DNA of 21,517 bases from Moorena producens 3L (GCF_000211815.1 NZ_GL890933.1:1-21517); one strand, 5' to 3'; shown: positions 1 to 7,108, numbered from the stretch's first letter. The notes: a model not told the origin generated them from the sequence alone. Numbers and translations: made by a program.

Positions 1-284
1 AGCCCTGGAAACCGCAGCGCTCGTGCTTGATATGGATTGCCATGTTTTTGCAAAGCCCATAGCTGCTTATTTGTTGGGTTATCATTCTTATCCAAGGTGT
101 TGACAAACGCGAGCCCTTGCATACCTGTTAAGTTTTCTAAGTCTGTTTGACTGAATGTGTTACCGACTTCCTCCAACAGAAGCAAGTCAAGATTCATTTC
201 GTGACACCAGGTGTCGAAGGTTCTTCTCCGGCCTTCTGAGGAAGTCTTCCCCATGTTTATATTCCAGAATGCTACTTTCACCAT
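1..284 (-). CDS. Endonuclease/exonuclease/phosphatase-like protein, 3' part cut by window edge
   Basis: The frame is open from an ATG at 284-282 to the window edge, giving about 94 residues. It starts MVKVAFWNINMGKT and continues through a DLLLLEEVGN segment near residues 34-43. The pattern of a beta strand with W-N-(I/V)-N, then about 25 residues, then D-(I/L)(hydrophobic)LxE(E/T)V resembles the N-terminus of the endonuclease/exonuclease/phosphatase fold, where the Asn and the Glu help bind the catalytic metal. The start has a good ribosome binding site (AAAGGAGA about 8 bases upstream). The catalytic His and Asp residues would lie beyond the window, so substrate and activity cannot be judged. 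Two small overlapping reading frames on the same strand (278-364 from GTG, 187-345 from ATG) are probably not genes. The family call is tentative. Confidence 0.5.
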   Translation of the reverse strand, partial: MVKVAFWNINMGKTSSEGRRRTFDTWCHEMNLDLLLLEEVGNTFSQTDLENLTGMQGLAFVNTLDKNDNPTNKQLWALQKHGNPYQARALRFPG

Positions 285-473
285 CGGACAATTCTCCTTT
301 CTTGAATTCCAGCGCAAGGCCAACAATAACCCAGGGCTGTTTCATTGTCAATTTTCCGCTTCACTGAACCTCCCGAATGGCAGGGGTTCCGCTCCTGTTT
401 TTCTATTATTAAAAATAGTATAAAAAAACGGCTATTTGCTTACCAAAAGCGGCTTTGAGCCCCTCAACCATGA

Positions 474-656
474 ATTTTATGGTCGAGCATTGATGCCGCA
501 GCTATGCACAAAGCCGGTTACAGCTTCTATTGTTCTGATAATGGCATTTGGTTAGTGGATTCGGTATCACCAGAATATTTACAGTTCACATTTGAGTCTA
601 AATGTAATCCAAAAGGTGAGAAAAAGCATAAAAGCTGTAGAGGAGCAACAGGATAG
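474..656 (+). pseudogene. kptA: C-terminal remnant of RNA 2'-phosphotransferase (KptA/Tpt1)
   Basis: Codons at 489-587 read IDAAAMHKAGYSFYCSDNG, then IWLVDSVSPEYLQF. This matches the C-terminal signature of KptA/Tpt1, roughly IDA-x2-MH-x2-G-x-x-FY-x-S-x-NGVWL-x-x-x-VP-x-x-YL. The family transfers a 2'-phosphate from RNA to NAD and is normally about 180-200 residues. Here only about 35 family-like codons remain. An in-frame TGA at 471-473 lies just upstream, and nothing KptA-like precedes it, so the N-terminal domain and most of the NAD site are gone. After the family end the frame runs on to a TAG at 654-656, overlapping the 3' end of the opposing small membrane-protein gene. I read it as a decayed relic. 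Translation of this short piece cannot be excluded. Confidence 0.6.
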
Positions 657-894
657 CCATGACCTGCACCATACGGGAATTAGAGGAAGGCATGGTTGTA
701 CCCCTTACCCACATGGATACGGCTGCTCCCATGGCAAAGCTAGAACTGAGTACCAGATAGGGCCAGTCACTGGTATATCCCCAGGTGGCTAGTAAAGCCA
801 TTGCCAATGAGGTCATCATTAATTCAACGAACTCTGGTGGATTGTACTGGCTTGAAAGCACTAATGTTCGCCACCAAAACTGCCAAAGTCTCAT
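598..894 (-). CDS. Small hydrophobic membrane protein, unknown function
   Basis: A 98-residue frame with three likely membrane segments, near residues 25-41 (LMMTSLAMALLATWGY), 44-63 (WPYLVLSSSFAMGAAVSMWV) and 74-93 (MVQVMAILLLLYSFYAF). It has few charged residues, with a short basic or polar loop between the second and third segments. I do not recognise a family. The start ATG has no clear Shine-Dalgarno sequence. It lies 16 bp downstream of the phosphoribosyltransferase gene on the same strand, so the two could be cotranscribed. The hydrophobicity pattern argues for a real protein, but a chance frame is possible. Confidence 0.5.
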   Translation of the reverse strand: MRLWQFWWRTLVLSSQYNPPEFVELMMTSLAMALLATWGYTSDWPYLVLSSSFAMGAAVSMWVRGTTMPSSNSRMVQVMAILLLLYSFYAFSHLLDYI

Positions 895-910
895 AAATTA
901 AAGCAGCTAG

Positions 911-1633
911 TTAATGCTCTAAGCTAGCGTTGACTGAGGACTCTGATATTATAATATAGTTATGCTTATTGTTATGCTGCTGTAAGTCGCTGAGAGCTTC
1001 TTCGGTTTGAACTTGAGGAAAGTTGAGGTAGAAGCGGCTAACACTCAGAAAGGGTTCTGGTGTTTGTAAGATAACCATGCGATCGCACCACTTTGATAAC
1101 CACTTGATTAATCCTCCTGGTGCCACTGGTGTGCAAATCCAGACCTGTGCTGGATTGTGGGCTTTTACTGCTTCCGTTGCTGCTGCTATGGTCATCCCAG
1201 TAGCAATGCCATCATCAACCAGCAACGCTAGCGCCCCAGTAGGATTGGTTTTCGGGCAACCCGGTTGGAGTTGAGCTAGCTGAGCTTGGGCTTTTTCTTG
1301 AGCTTGAGCTAATAGTATTTCCCGCCATTGAGCATTTTTGTTTGGCCATCGCCTTTGCCCAGACCACAGTACAACTCCGGAGGAAGTCACCGCACCGATT
1401 GCTAATTCTGGGTTGCTAACCGTAGCAATTTTTTTTGCCACTACAATATCTAGCGGACAATCCAGTGCTTGAGCGACTGGTGCTGCTACTGGGATACCCC
1501 CCCGAGGTAGTGCGTATACAATAGGTGTTGCATCAATACCTGTAGCGTGCAGCCTGCTCACCAAGGGGATAAGTGCTTGAGCAAGCTGCTCACCGGCATC
1601 AGCGCGATCGCTAAACAGCGGGGCAGTGTACAT
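911..1633 (-). CDS. Phosphoribosyltransferase-family protein
   Basis: A type I phosphoribosyltransferase-fold protein of 240 residues. The PRPP-binding loop is LLVDDGIATGMT, preceded by IVYALPRGGIPVAAPVA and a DIVVAKKI strand, which is the usual order in stand-alone PRTase-domain proteins of bacteria. Such proteins bind a phosphoribosyl donor, but their physiological substrate is mostly unknown and no nucleobase specificity can be read here. The ATG at 1633 is preferred because GGAGG sits 5 bases upstream; an in-frame ATG at 1648 would add five residues but has no ribosome binding site. The C-terminal tail after FLSVSRFYLNFPQV is low in motif content. The gene is divergent from the uracil-DNA glycosylase gene across a 164-bp promoter spacer. 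Confidence 0.8.
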   Translation of the reverse strand: MYTAPLFSDRADAGEQLAQALIPLVSRLHATGIDATPIVYALPRGGIPVAAPVAQALDCPLDIVVAKKIATVSNPELAIGAVTSSGVVLWSGQRRWPNKNAQWREILLAQAQEKAQAQLAQLQPGCPKTNPTGALALLVDDGIATGMTIAAATEAVKAHNPAQVWICTPVAPGGLIKWLSKWCDRMVILQTPEPFLSVSRFYLNFPQVQTEEALSDLQQHNNKHNYIIISESSVNASLEH

Positions 1634-1797
1634 GGCTTCCTCCGGCATGAAGTTGCCTGATATGTATTATAATTACTGATTTTTGTCAAGATTACTGTAT
1701 CAAAAGAAAGAATTGTAATAATTAGTTGCTCACAATCTCCTCAATCTACTATTAGTAGTAAGGTGCCTTATGCCTGCAAAAATTTCTGTGAGTCCTC

Positions 1798-2493
1798 ATG
1801 TCCAACGGAGAACAACTTAGTCTTTTTGACGAGTCAGAGTTAACCCCATCAAAGCCCAACAATGTCCAAAGGGACCTAATCCCCACTGATGCCAAAATCC
1901 CTATTCCTGCTGGCACTTACGACACCATGGAATCCTTGACAGAACACTGTCAATCTTGCCAACGCTGCGAATTAGGAGCTACCCGCACTAAGGCTGTTAT
2001 TGGACGTGGCAACCCTAAGGCCCTAATTATGATTATTGGGGAAGGACCGGGTAAACAAGAAGATGAGACTGGTATGCCCTTTGTAGGCAGAGCAGGGAAA
2101 CTGTTGGAGAAAATTTTGGCATCTGTGAAAATCGATACTGAACAAGATGTATATATTTGTAATATGGTCAAGTGCCGACCTCCTGGTAACCGCACTCCTA
2201 CTCCTAATGAAATTGAGGCGTGCAAACCTTACTTGTTGGAACAAATTCGCCTAGTAGAACCCCAAATTATTCTTTTCACTGGTGCTACAGCGGTCAAAGG
2301 CTTAACTGGTAACAAGCAGGGCATTACTAAAATTCGCGGCACCTGGATGGAATGGGAAGGGCATAAGTGGTGTATGCCAATTCTCCATCCTGCTTACTTA
2401 CTGCGGAATCCGAAACGAGATCCAGGTAGTCCAAAGTGGATGATGTGGCAAGATATCCAGAAAGTGCGTGCTAAGTTAGACGAGATTCGATGA
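1798..2493 (+). CDS. Uracil-DNA glycosylase, family 4 (4Fe-4S)
   Basis: This 231-residue protein should remove uracil from DNA as the first step of base excision repair. Visible family 4 features are CQSCQRC at 51-57 (two of the cluster cysteines), motif 1 GEGPGKQED at 81-89, GMPFVGRAGKLL at 92-103, Cys126 in NMVKCRPPGNR, Cys142 in EACKPYL (the 16-residue spacing matches the family's other two cluster ligands), and motif 2 HPAYLLRNP at 197-205. The N-terminal 45 residues are an extra, probably disordered, segment rich in Ser, Pro and polar residues. The ATG has no strong ribosome binding site. The NUDIX gene starts 11 bp after the stop on the same strand, so the two likely share a transcript that combines repair of uracil in DNA with nucleotide clean-up. 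Confidence 0.92.
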   Translation: MSNGEQLSLFDESELTPSKPNNVQRDLIPTDAKIPIPAGTYDTMESLTEHCQSCQRCELGATRTKAVIGRGNPKALIMIIGEGPGKQEDETGMPFVGRAGKLLEKILASVKIDTEQDVYICNMVKCRPPGNRTPTPNEIEACKPYLLEQIRLVEPQIILFTGATAVKGLTGNKQGITKIRGTWMEWEGHKWCMPILHPAYLLRNPKRDPGSPKWMMWQDIQKVRAKLDEIR

Positions 2494-2503
2494 AACTTCA
2501 AAA

Positions 2504-2968
2504 ATGATTATTGATGAAACTTGGTATCAACGACCACCTGGAGTTTCTGAGGCTACCTCCGCTGGTGGTATTGTTGCCCGCCGTTGGGAGCAGCAGATAT
2601 ACATTGCTCTAGTTCAAGAAGGCAATAGACTTGAATACGTTTTACCGAAAGGTCATGTAGAACCAGGAGAAACTATTGTAGAGGCAGCAGAGCGAGAAAT
2701 TGCGGAAGAAGCGGGCTTAAATGACCTAAAATTTATTGCTGAACTGGGAGTTAAGGAACGATTAGACTTTGCCAAACAGTGTTGGAAAAAGACTTACTAT
2801 TTTTTGTTCATTACTGACCAAATTGACGGCACTCCTACTGATCCAAATCTCAGTTACCAGCTGCGGTGGTTTCCGATAGATGAATTACCAACATTATTCT
2901 GGCCAGAACAACAAGAACTGATTCAAACCAATAATAAGCTGATCCAAAAGTCTTTAGGGATTGAATAA
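2504..2968 (+). CDS. NUDIX hydrolase
   Basis: A 154-residue NUDIX-family pyrophosphohydrolase. The NUDIX box is complete at residues 50-72: G50, E56, then REIAEEAGL, fitting G-x5-E-x7-R-E-U-x-E-E-x-G-U, with the Glu residues that bind the catalytic Mg2+. The flanking strands AGGIVARRW and EYVLPKG are typical. The substrate cannot be read; the family includes diadenosine polyphosphate, nucleotide-sugar and oxidised-nucleotide hydrolases. The gene begins 11 bp after the uracil-DNA glycosylase stop and is followed by a strong hairpin that probably ends the transcript. Confidence 0.88.
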   Translation: MIIDETWYQRPPGVSEATSAGGIVARRWEQQIYIALVQEGNRLEYVLPKGHVEPGETIVEAAEREIAEEAGLNDLKFIAELGVKERLDFAKQCWKKTYYFLFITDQIDGTPTDPNLSYQLRWFPIDELPTLFWPEQQELIQTNNKLIQKSLGIE

Positions 2969-2971
2969 GAA

Positions 2972-2994
2972 ATGGGGAATATCAAATTCCCCAT
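2972..2994. terminator. Hairpin between convergent NUDIX and sodC genes
   Basis: A perfect 9-bp stem (ATGGGGAAT / ATTCCCCAT) with a 5-base loop lies 3 bp after the NUDIX stop and 35 bp from the superoxide dismutase stop. It is symmetric, so it could end transcription from both sides. There is no long T tract on either side, which weakens the call. Confidence 0.55.
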
Positions 2995-3028
2995 CAGTTA
3001 CTGTTAACTAAAAAGCACAACACTATTG

Positions 3029-3493
3029 CTAAATCACACCACAAGCCACTCGAGCACCACCCCCTCCCAAGGGTTTGGGAATATCTGAATAATTGTCACC
3101 TTGAGCGTGAATGATCAGAGAGTGACCCTTAAGGTCAGCAACCTTTAACCGTGGGGCTACTACTGGAGTCTTAGCAACACCCTGTTTATTAACCACTAGC
3201 CTTGGCAAATCACCTAAATGACCATTACCGAATGGTCCTTCATGTTTGCCGGTATTTTCTGGATCATAATGACCACCAGCAGCTAAGCCAGAAACTACTT
3301 TACCTTCCTTCTGGCCTGGACCACAGTTGGGCTTTGCATGGACATGGAAGCCATGTTCTCCAGGAGTTAATCCAGACAGATTCGAAGTTAGCTGCAGACC
3401 CTTCTCGGTTTGGGTTGCTTTGACAATGCCAATCTCTTCACCAATGCCTTTGGTATCAGTCAAATGCATGGTGACGGTTAGTGGTGTTGACAC
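3029..3493 (-). CDS. sodC: Cu/Zn superoxide dismutase (SodC), frame broken after the signal peptide
   Basis: The mature Cu/Zn superoxide dismutase domain is complete and converts superoxide to peroxide and oxygen. Using the GTG at 3493 as residue 1, copper ligands are H50 and H52 in GFHVH, H75 (bridging, GGHYDP) and H129 (HSLIIHAQGDN). Zinc ligands are H75, H84, H92 and D95 (GHLGDLP). Cys57 and Cys151 can form the family disulfide. The GTG has no ribosome binding site. Just upstream, in the next frame, an ATG at 3560 begins a lipoprotein signal peptide that would normally precede this domain. The simplest reading is a one-base frameshift in an exported lipoprotein SodC. The alternative is an unexported protein started at the GTG or at the ATG eight codons in. 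Confidence 0.85.
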   Translation of the reverse strand: MSTPLTVTMHLTDTKGIGEEIGIVKATQTEKGLQLTSNLSGLTPGEHGFHVHAKPNCGPGQKEGKVVSGLAAGGHYDPENTGKHEGPFGNGHLGDLPRLVVNKQGVAKTPVVAPRLKVADLKGHSLIIHAQGDNYSDIPKPLGGGGARVACGVI

Positions 3494-3560
3494 GGGATTG
3501 ATTGGAACAAGCCGAGATTATAAATATTGCGATCGCAGCTAATAGGCTGATAATTTTCAT
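3494..3560 (-). pseudogene. Out-of-frame lipoprotein signal peptide of sodC
   Basis: The ATG at 3560-3558 opens MKIISLLAAIAIFIISACSN: a Lys-containing n-region, a hydrophobic core, and an I-S-A-C lipobox with Cys at position 18. From this ATG to the GTG of the dismutase domain is 67 bases, that is 22 codons plus one. The signal peptide is therefore one base out of register and its own frame stops at a TGA about 12 codons into the dismutase sequence. The dismutase frame has a TAA inside the signal region. A HIP1 site lies within the signal sequence. This segment has no plausible purpose except as the export signal of the adjacent gene. Confidence 0.6.
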
Positions 3561-3845
3561 ACTCAACTACACCCCACTTACAGATAGGTCTCCAAGGGTT
3601 TGAGATCCTTTTGGATTTCCGTTTCGCTATTCCCTACCGTAACTTTTTTGAGCTTGAGCTGAGTTTTCCATCCTTCTACGGTCAGACAAAGTAGGATGAT
3701 GATCACTATCGAGCTCAGGGCTCTCAACTGGAGTATACAACAGTGACGCGCTGATTCTAGAGAAAATCAGCTGACAGCGGTCAGCTGACCGCGTAGCTTG
3801 CGTGGCACAGGCTTCGACGCTGGGAGGTAGCGCATATGCGCTACC
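3561..3845. other. Intergenic spacer with palindromes and an interspersed-repeat fragment
   Basis: No coding region is visible. Three repeat-like items occur near its low-scoring end: a perfect 16-bp palindrome at 3777-3792 (GCGGTCAG and its complement), a CGCGTAGCTTGCGTGGCACA stretch at 3790-3809 related to the GCCACGCTACGCGAACGGC repeat seen elsewhere in the window (opposite orientation, imperfect), and a perfect 22-bp palindrome at 3825-3846 centred on GCGCATATGCGC. The last lies 6 bp after the stop of the secreted-protein gene and may act as a transcript-end hairpin, though it lacks a T tract. Confidence 0.5.
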
Positions 3846-4268
3846 TAAGTATTAATCCCGATCCAGGTTGGATAGTTGAGTGTTCACATGAGCCAGATAG
3901 CTAGAATCATGGATGGTTTCTGGGGATAATCTTCCTCTTGCAATAGCACTGGCTACGAGGTCTTTGGCGGTAATTCTCTTGCTTTTTATAGCGCTGATGA
4001 AAGCAGCATTACTGGGAATACCTTGGTCAGCAAAGTAGCCTTGATAACCGAGATAGACCAGGTTAAACGGTTGAACTTCGACAATATTGTTACGGCTGGT
4101 GGTGGAGTTGGCAGCGATTTCCGATGCTAAGACGGGAGTGGTAGCGGTGGCAATCAACAAAGTGCCTAAACTGCCAAGTACGAGACGTTTCATTTTTGTT
4201 CCTCCTAGGGTTGATTCGCTTAATTGGTTAACTGCTTATCTTTAATTACTAGAATGTAGGTCTTAACT
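3846..4268. repeat. Tandem duplication, copy 1 (423 bp)
   Basis: This block and the one at 4303-4725 are aligned with a constant 457-bp offset. The unit holds the whole secreted-protein gene, its ribosome binding site and about 75 bp of upstream DNA, so each copy carries its own likely promoter. Identity ends sharply at both sides. Within the coding part only 6 of 342 bases differ. Confidence 0.9.
3852..4193 (-). CDS. Small secreted protein, duplicate copy 1 (unknown function)
   Basis: A 113-residue protein with an N-terminal signal peptide: MKRLVLGSLGTLLIATATTP then VLA, with likely cleavage after Ala23 (VLA-SE). The mature part has N-I-V-E-V-Q-P-F-N-L-V-Y-L-G-Y-Q-G-Y-F, then a predicted helical segment with KRITAKDLVASAIARGRL, and ends NLDRD. 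I recognise no catalytic motif. The start is secure because of AGGAGG 7 bases upstream. It is nearly identical to the next gene; the four amino-acid differences are I69, S71, A85 and H95 here against V, T, E and N. It probably acts outside the cytoplasmic membrane. Confidence 0.8.
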   Translation of the reverse strand: MKRLVLGSLGTLLIATATTPVLASEIAANSTTSRNNIVEVQPFNLVYLGYQGYFADQGIPSNAAFISAIKSKRITAKDLVASAIARGRLSPETIHDSSYLAHVNTQLSNLDRD

Positions 4269-4307
4269 TATGTAAGCATTCAGCTATCAGTTAATGTTTA
4301 CATAAGT
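4266..4307. terminator. Hairpin between the two duplicate genes
   Basis: A perfect 10-bp inverted repeat (ACTTATGTAA / TTACATAAGT) encloses a 22-base loop. It lies between copy 2 and copy 1 and spans the junction of the tandem duplication. It could weaken read-through from copy 2 into copy 1. The loop starts GCATTCAGC, a sequence that recurs at the ends of the sphR-sphS repeat segment. Confidence 0.35.
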
Positions 4308-4725
4308 ATTAATCCCGATCCAGGTTGGATAGTTGAGTGTTTACATGAGCCAGATAGCTAGAATCATTGATAGTTTCTGGGGATAATCTTCCTCTTTCAA
4401 TAGCACTGGCTACGAGGTCTTTGGCGGTAATTCTCTTGGTTTTTACAGCGCTGATGAAAGCAGCATTACTGGGAATACCTTGGTCAGCAAAGTAGCCTTG
4501 ATAACCGAGATAGACCAGGTTAAACGGTTGAACTTCGACAATATTGTTACGGCTGGTGGTGGAGTTGGCAGCGATTTCCGATGCTAAGACGGGAGTGGTA
4601 GCGGTGGCAATCAACAAAGTGCCTAAACTGCCAAGTACGAGACGTTTCATGTTTGTTCCTCCTAAGGTTGATTCGCTTAATTGGTTAACTGCTTATCTTT
4701 AATTACTAGAATGCAGGTCTTAACT
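4303..4725. repeat. Tandem duplication, copy 2 (423 bp)
   Basis: Second member of the direct duplication described at 3846-4268, separated from it by 34 bp. The upstream part (4651-4725) is also nearly identical to 4194-4268, apart from four single-base changes at the start codon neighbourhood and near the outer end. Confidence 0.9.
4309..4650 (-). CDS. Small secreted protein, duplicate copy 2 (unknown function)
   Basis: A 113-residue paralogue of the preceding gene with the same signal peptide (cleavage expected after Ala23) and ribosome binding site (AGGAGG). Residues 1-68 are identical in both copies, and their codons are identical too. All six nucleotide differences fall in the last 45 codons, and four of them change the residue (V69, T71, E85, N95 here). 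Transcribed on the minus strand, this copy is the upstream one. Its upstream DNA beyond 4725 is unrelated to that of copy 1. Function unknown. Confidence 0.8.
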   Translation of the reverse strand: MKRLVLGSLGTLLIATATTPVLASEIAANSTTSRNNIVEVQPFNLVYLGYQGYFADQGIPSNAAFISAVKTKRITAKDLVASAIERGRLSPETINDSSYLAHVNTQLSNLDRD

Positions 4726-4911
4726 GAGGAGGAAGTGACCGTTAACTGAGAATTTGATAAGGTGTTGCTAAGGAAACTGAATTAACCCTGGTTGACTGAC
4801 AAAACTAATCAACCACGTACTGGTACGAAAGTATTTTGAATTCCAGTCGATACCGTCGTTTATCATGTTGTTTTCGTGAGGCCATCACCGGGTCAGGATC
4901 ATGAGCAACTC

Positions 4912-4958
4912 AGGTGCGACCCGTGGCGAATTTAATTCTTAATGGTAAGAGCGCACCT
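4912..4958. repeat. 47-bp palindromic dispersed element, copy A
   Basis: The element begins AGGTGCG and ends CGCACCT, so it can fold with a 7-bp terminal stem. A second 47-bp copy is at 20706-20752 in the opposite orientation, with differences only in a short block near one end. The sequence between the ends contains CGTGGCGAATTTAATTC. Confidence 0.75.
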
Positions 4959-4960
4959 AT

Positions 4961-5086
4961 GTGAAACGAACCCGACGAATCAGTCTCCAGGCATTTTCCC
5001 TCGGAGGCTTTGACATCATGTTTATCACTACCCTCGCCTTGACCTACTGGTTTGCCGTAATATCATGTCAGGATAATTACCCTTAA
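4961..5086 (+). pseudogene. 5' fragment of a possible membrane-protein gene
   Basis: A GTG-started frame of 41 codons reads VKRTRRISLQAFSLGGFDIM followed by a hydrophobic FITTLALTYWFAVI stretch. A basic start followed by a membrane-like helix looks like the beginning of a membrane protein. It is cut short: from 5072 the sequence is a 22-bp dispersed repeat found elsewhere in the window, and the frame then meets a TAA. There is no ribosome binding site. I do not recognise the family and the fragment may be non-coding. Confidence 0.3.
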
Positions 5087-5160
5087 TAAAAATTTCCCCC
5101 ATCTCCCCATCTCCCCACACTTCCCACCCTCCCCACACTTCCCACCCTCCCCACCCTCCC
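5072..5160. repeat. Dispersed repeat followed by C-rich tandem DNA
   Basis: The first 22 bases (5072-5093) are an exact reverse-complement match to 10999-11020, and both are attached to (CTCCCCAT)/(GGGGAGAT)-type tandem DNA on the same relative side. The rest consists of imperfect ATCTCCCC, ACTTCCCACCCTCCCC units. This implies a mobile or recombining module made of unique head plus low-complexity tail. Confidence 0.7.
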
Positions 5161-5488
5161 TCATAAGGGTAGGTTTTTTACAAAGACCTCAGGTGTGGGG
5201 TGACCGGGTGTGGGGGATAAGAAAATGTACTTAATTTGTCGTTAAAAATCATCAAGACAGTGAGATGCACCCACAGGGAATCGGAAAAAAAACCTGTGTA
5301 CATCATAACTATGATAAACCCTATCAAACGCTACTAAATATAGCATTTAAAAATAGATAATCAACCCCAATGTTGATGATTTAGCATAACACAAAAAAAT
5401 ACTGGTATATATTTTATGCTGCTCTTAATTTACCTAACATAATTTTATTTTTCATGAAAAATAAAATTATAGTATAGCAGTCGCCAGA

Positions 5489-5542
5489 GCAGTTAGGACA
5501 TGACAAAAGTCTCACACCCTTTGTAAGCGCAAGAGTTTGACT
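5489..5542. repeat. 54-bp dispersed repeat, copy A
   Basis: It matches the reverse complement of 20510-20563 over the full 54 bases by eye. It contains GGACATGACAAAAGTCTCAC and GTAAGCGCAAGAG. In both places a heptanucleotide array abuts the same end: GACTTCT units here, CACAAGT units at 20490-20512. Confidence 0.8.
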
Positions 5543-5573
5543 TCTGACTTCTGACTTCTGACTTCTGACTTCT
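5539..5573. repeat. Heptanucleotide array (GACTTCT)5
   Basis: Five perfect 7-bp units. The array directly continues from the 54-bp dispersed repeat. Confidence 0.95.
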
Positions 5574-5621
5574 GCTATATTTATAGGTATAATAAATAAA
5601 TTAGGATATTTTTTAATGCTA

Positions 5622-5664
5622 TATTACCTACTCCCTATTACCTATTACCTATTACCTGTTACCT
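5622..5664. repeat. Heptanucleotide array (CCTATTA)n
   Basis: About six 7-bp units; three are perfect CCTATTA and the outer ones are diverged (CCTACTC, CCTGTTA). It lies about 125 bp before cinA. Confidence 0.85.
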
Positions 5665-5789
5665 TTTTAGATCAATCCTAGTTTCACATATCATGTGAAA
5701 ACGCTATAGTTTTAAAATTGCTGTCAGTGTGGGATTATAAGATAAGAGCCGAAAGAAATGAATGTTATCTTGCCCCTGAGGCATAATCG

Positions 5790-7040
5790 ATGAGTGCAGA
5801 AATTATTTGTGTAGGTACCGAACTGCTGCTGGGGGATATTCTCAACAGCAATTCTCAGTTTTTAGCCCAGGAGCTAGCCGCATTGGGGATTCCTCACTAC
5901 TATCAGACAGTAGTGGGAGATAATATCGGGCGTTTACAGCAAGTATTGGCAATTGCTAGTGAGCGCTCCACTATCCTAATATTTACTGGTGGTCTTGGTC
6001 CGACGCCCGATGACTTGACCACGGAAGCGATCGCTAAATTTTTTGGGGCTCCTCTGATTGAAGAACCAGATGTTATAGAGGACATCACTCAGAAGTTTGC
6101 CCGGCGGGGACGTCAATTAACTACCAATAACCGCAAGCAAGCCCTAATTCCAGAAGGGGCACAAGTATTACCCAACTTGAATGGAACAGCTCCTGGTATC
6201 ATCTGGAAACCCCGTGCTGATTTAAGCATTCTCACGTTTCCTGGTGTTCCTAGGGAAATGAATCAGATGTGGCGAGACACGGCTGTTCCCTATCTCAAAA
6301 GCCAAGGCTGGGGTAAAGAAATCGTTTATAGCCGGATGTTGCGGTTTTGGGGGATTGGAGAATCGGCTTTGGCTGAGAAAGTTGCTCCCTTTTTTGACCT
6401 TACCAACCCCACCGTTGCTCCCTATGCTAGTAAGGGACAAGTGAGGTTAAGAGTTTCGGCCCGTGCGGCTTCAGAAAGTGAAGCACAACAGTTCATTGAA
6501 CCAGTAGCCCAAAAATTACAGGAGATTGGGGGAATTAACTATTTCGGTACTGACACCGATACCCTAGCCTCTGTAGTGGGTCAGCTATTAACGGCTGCCT
6601 CAGAAACGTTGAGCGTAGCAGAATCCTGTACTGGTGGCGGTATTGGCAGTATGATAACCAGTGTCCCGGGGAGTTCTAATTATTTTTTGGGGGGTATCAT
6701 TGCTTATGATAACGCTGTGAAAACTGGTGTACTGGGAGTGAATTCCTCAGACTTGAAGGCGATGGGGGCGGTAAGTAAGGTTGTAGCAGAGCAAATGGCA
6801 ACAGGAGTGCGATCGCTTCTTTCTTCAACCTGGTCACTTAGTATTACAGGCATAGCTGGACCTGGAGGCAATACCGATACCAAGCCTGTGGGTCTAGTTT
6901 ACATTGGTCTAGCCGGACCAGATGGCATTTTAGAATGCTACAAGTACACCTTGGGTCAACATCGGAGTCGGTCTGACCTACGTCACATCAGCGCCTGCTA
7001 TGCCCTTGATCGCCTACGGTGCAAATTGCTGAGTCGGTGA
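5790..7040 (+). CDS. cinA: CinA: competence/damage-inducible protein, NMN deamidase type
   Basis: A full-length, two-domain CinA of 416 residues. Residues 1-170 form the MoaB/MogA-like domain (EIICVGTELLLGDILNSNSQ; FTGGLGPTPDDLT at 65-77). Residues about 255-416 form the PncC-type amidase domain (AESCTGG at 277-283, GIAGPGG at 354-360, KPVGLVY at 365-371). In bacteria the C-terminal domain hydrolyses nicotinamide mononucleotide for NAD recycling; the N-terminal domain in some members hydrolyses ADP-ribose. The ATG is preceded by a weak TGAGG site. The gene is single, convergent with the DUF456 gene, and follows a long repeat-rich spacer. Confidence 0.93.
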   Translation: MSAEIICVGTELLLGDILNSNSQFLAQELAALGIPHYYQTVVGDNIGRLQQVLAIASERSTILIFTGGLGPTPDDLTTEAIAKFFGAPLIEEPDVIEDITQKFARRGRQLTTNNRKQALIPEGAQVLPNLNGTAPGIIWKPRADLSILTFPGVPREMNQMWRDTAVPYLKSQGWGKEIVYSRMLRFWGIGESALAEKVAPFFDLTNPTVAPYASKGQVRLRVSARAASESEAQQFIEPVAQKLQEIGGINYFGTDTDTLASVVGQLLTAASETLSVAESCTGGGIGSMITSVPGSSNYFLGGIIAYDNAVKTGVLGVNSSDLKAMGAVSKVVAEQMATGVRSLLSSTWSLSITGIAGPGGNTDTKPVGLVYIGLAGPDGILECYKYTLGQHRSRSDLRHISACYALDRLRCKLLSR

Positions 7041-7108
7041 ACTTGTTAGTTAGCGTTATTTAGCAGGCAGTAGTGCACCCCATCACCCTGTTCAATCTAA
7101 ATTTCAAG

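Larger units (their letters stand above)
4726..5789. other. 1.06-kb spacer rich in repeats and a gene fragment
   Basis: No intact gene is visible. It holds a 47-bp palindromic element (4912-4958), a 41-codon gene fragment (4961-5086), C-rich low-complexity DNA (5087-5160), an A/T-rich stretch (5220-5460), a 54-bp dispersed repeat (5489-5542) and two heptanucleotide arrays (5539-5573, 5622-5664). The last 100 bp should hold the cinA promoter; no clear -35/-10 pair stands out. Confidence 0.7.

Noticed and set aside
187..345. 52-residue frame (MKQPWVIVGLALEF...) overlapping the partial gene at 1-284
   Set aside because: It overlaps about 100 bp of a better supported frame on the same strand and has no ribosome binding site; the overlapping gene has AAAGGAGA before its ATG.
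155..423. Two plus-strand frames of 70 residues
   Set aside because: They lie antisense to the partial minus-strand gene, overlap each other, and have no recognisable pattern.
3202..3542. Plus-strand frames opposite sodC
   Set aside because: Shadows of the dismutase gene, whose metal ligands fix the true strand and frame.
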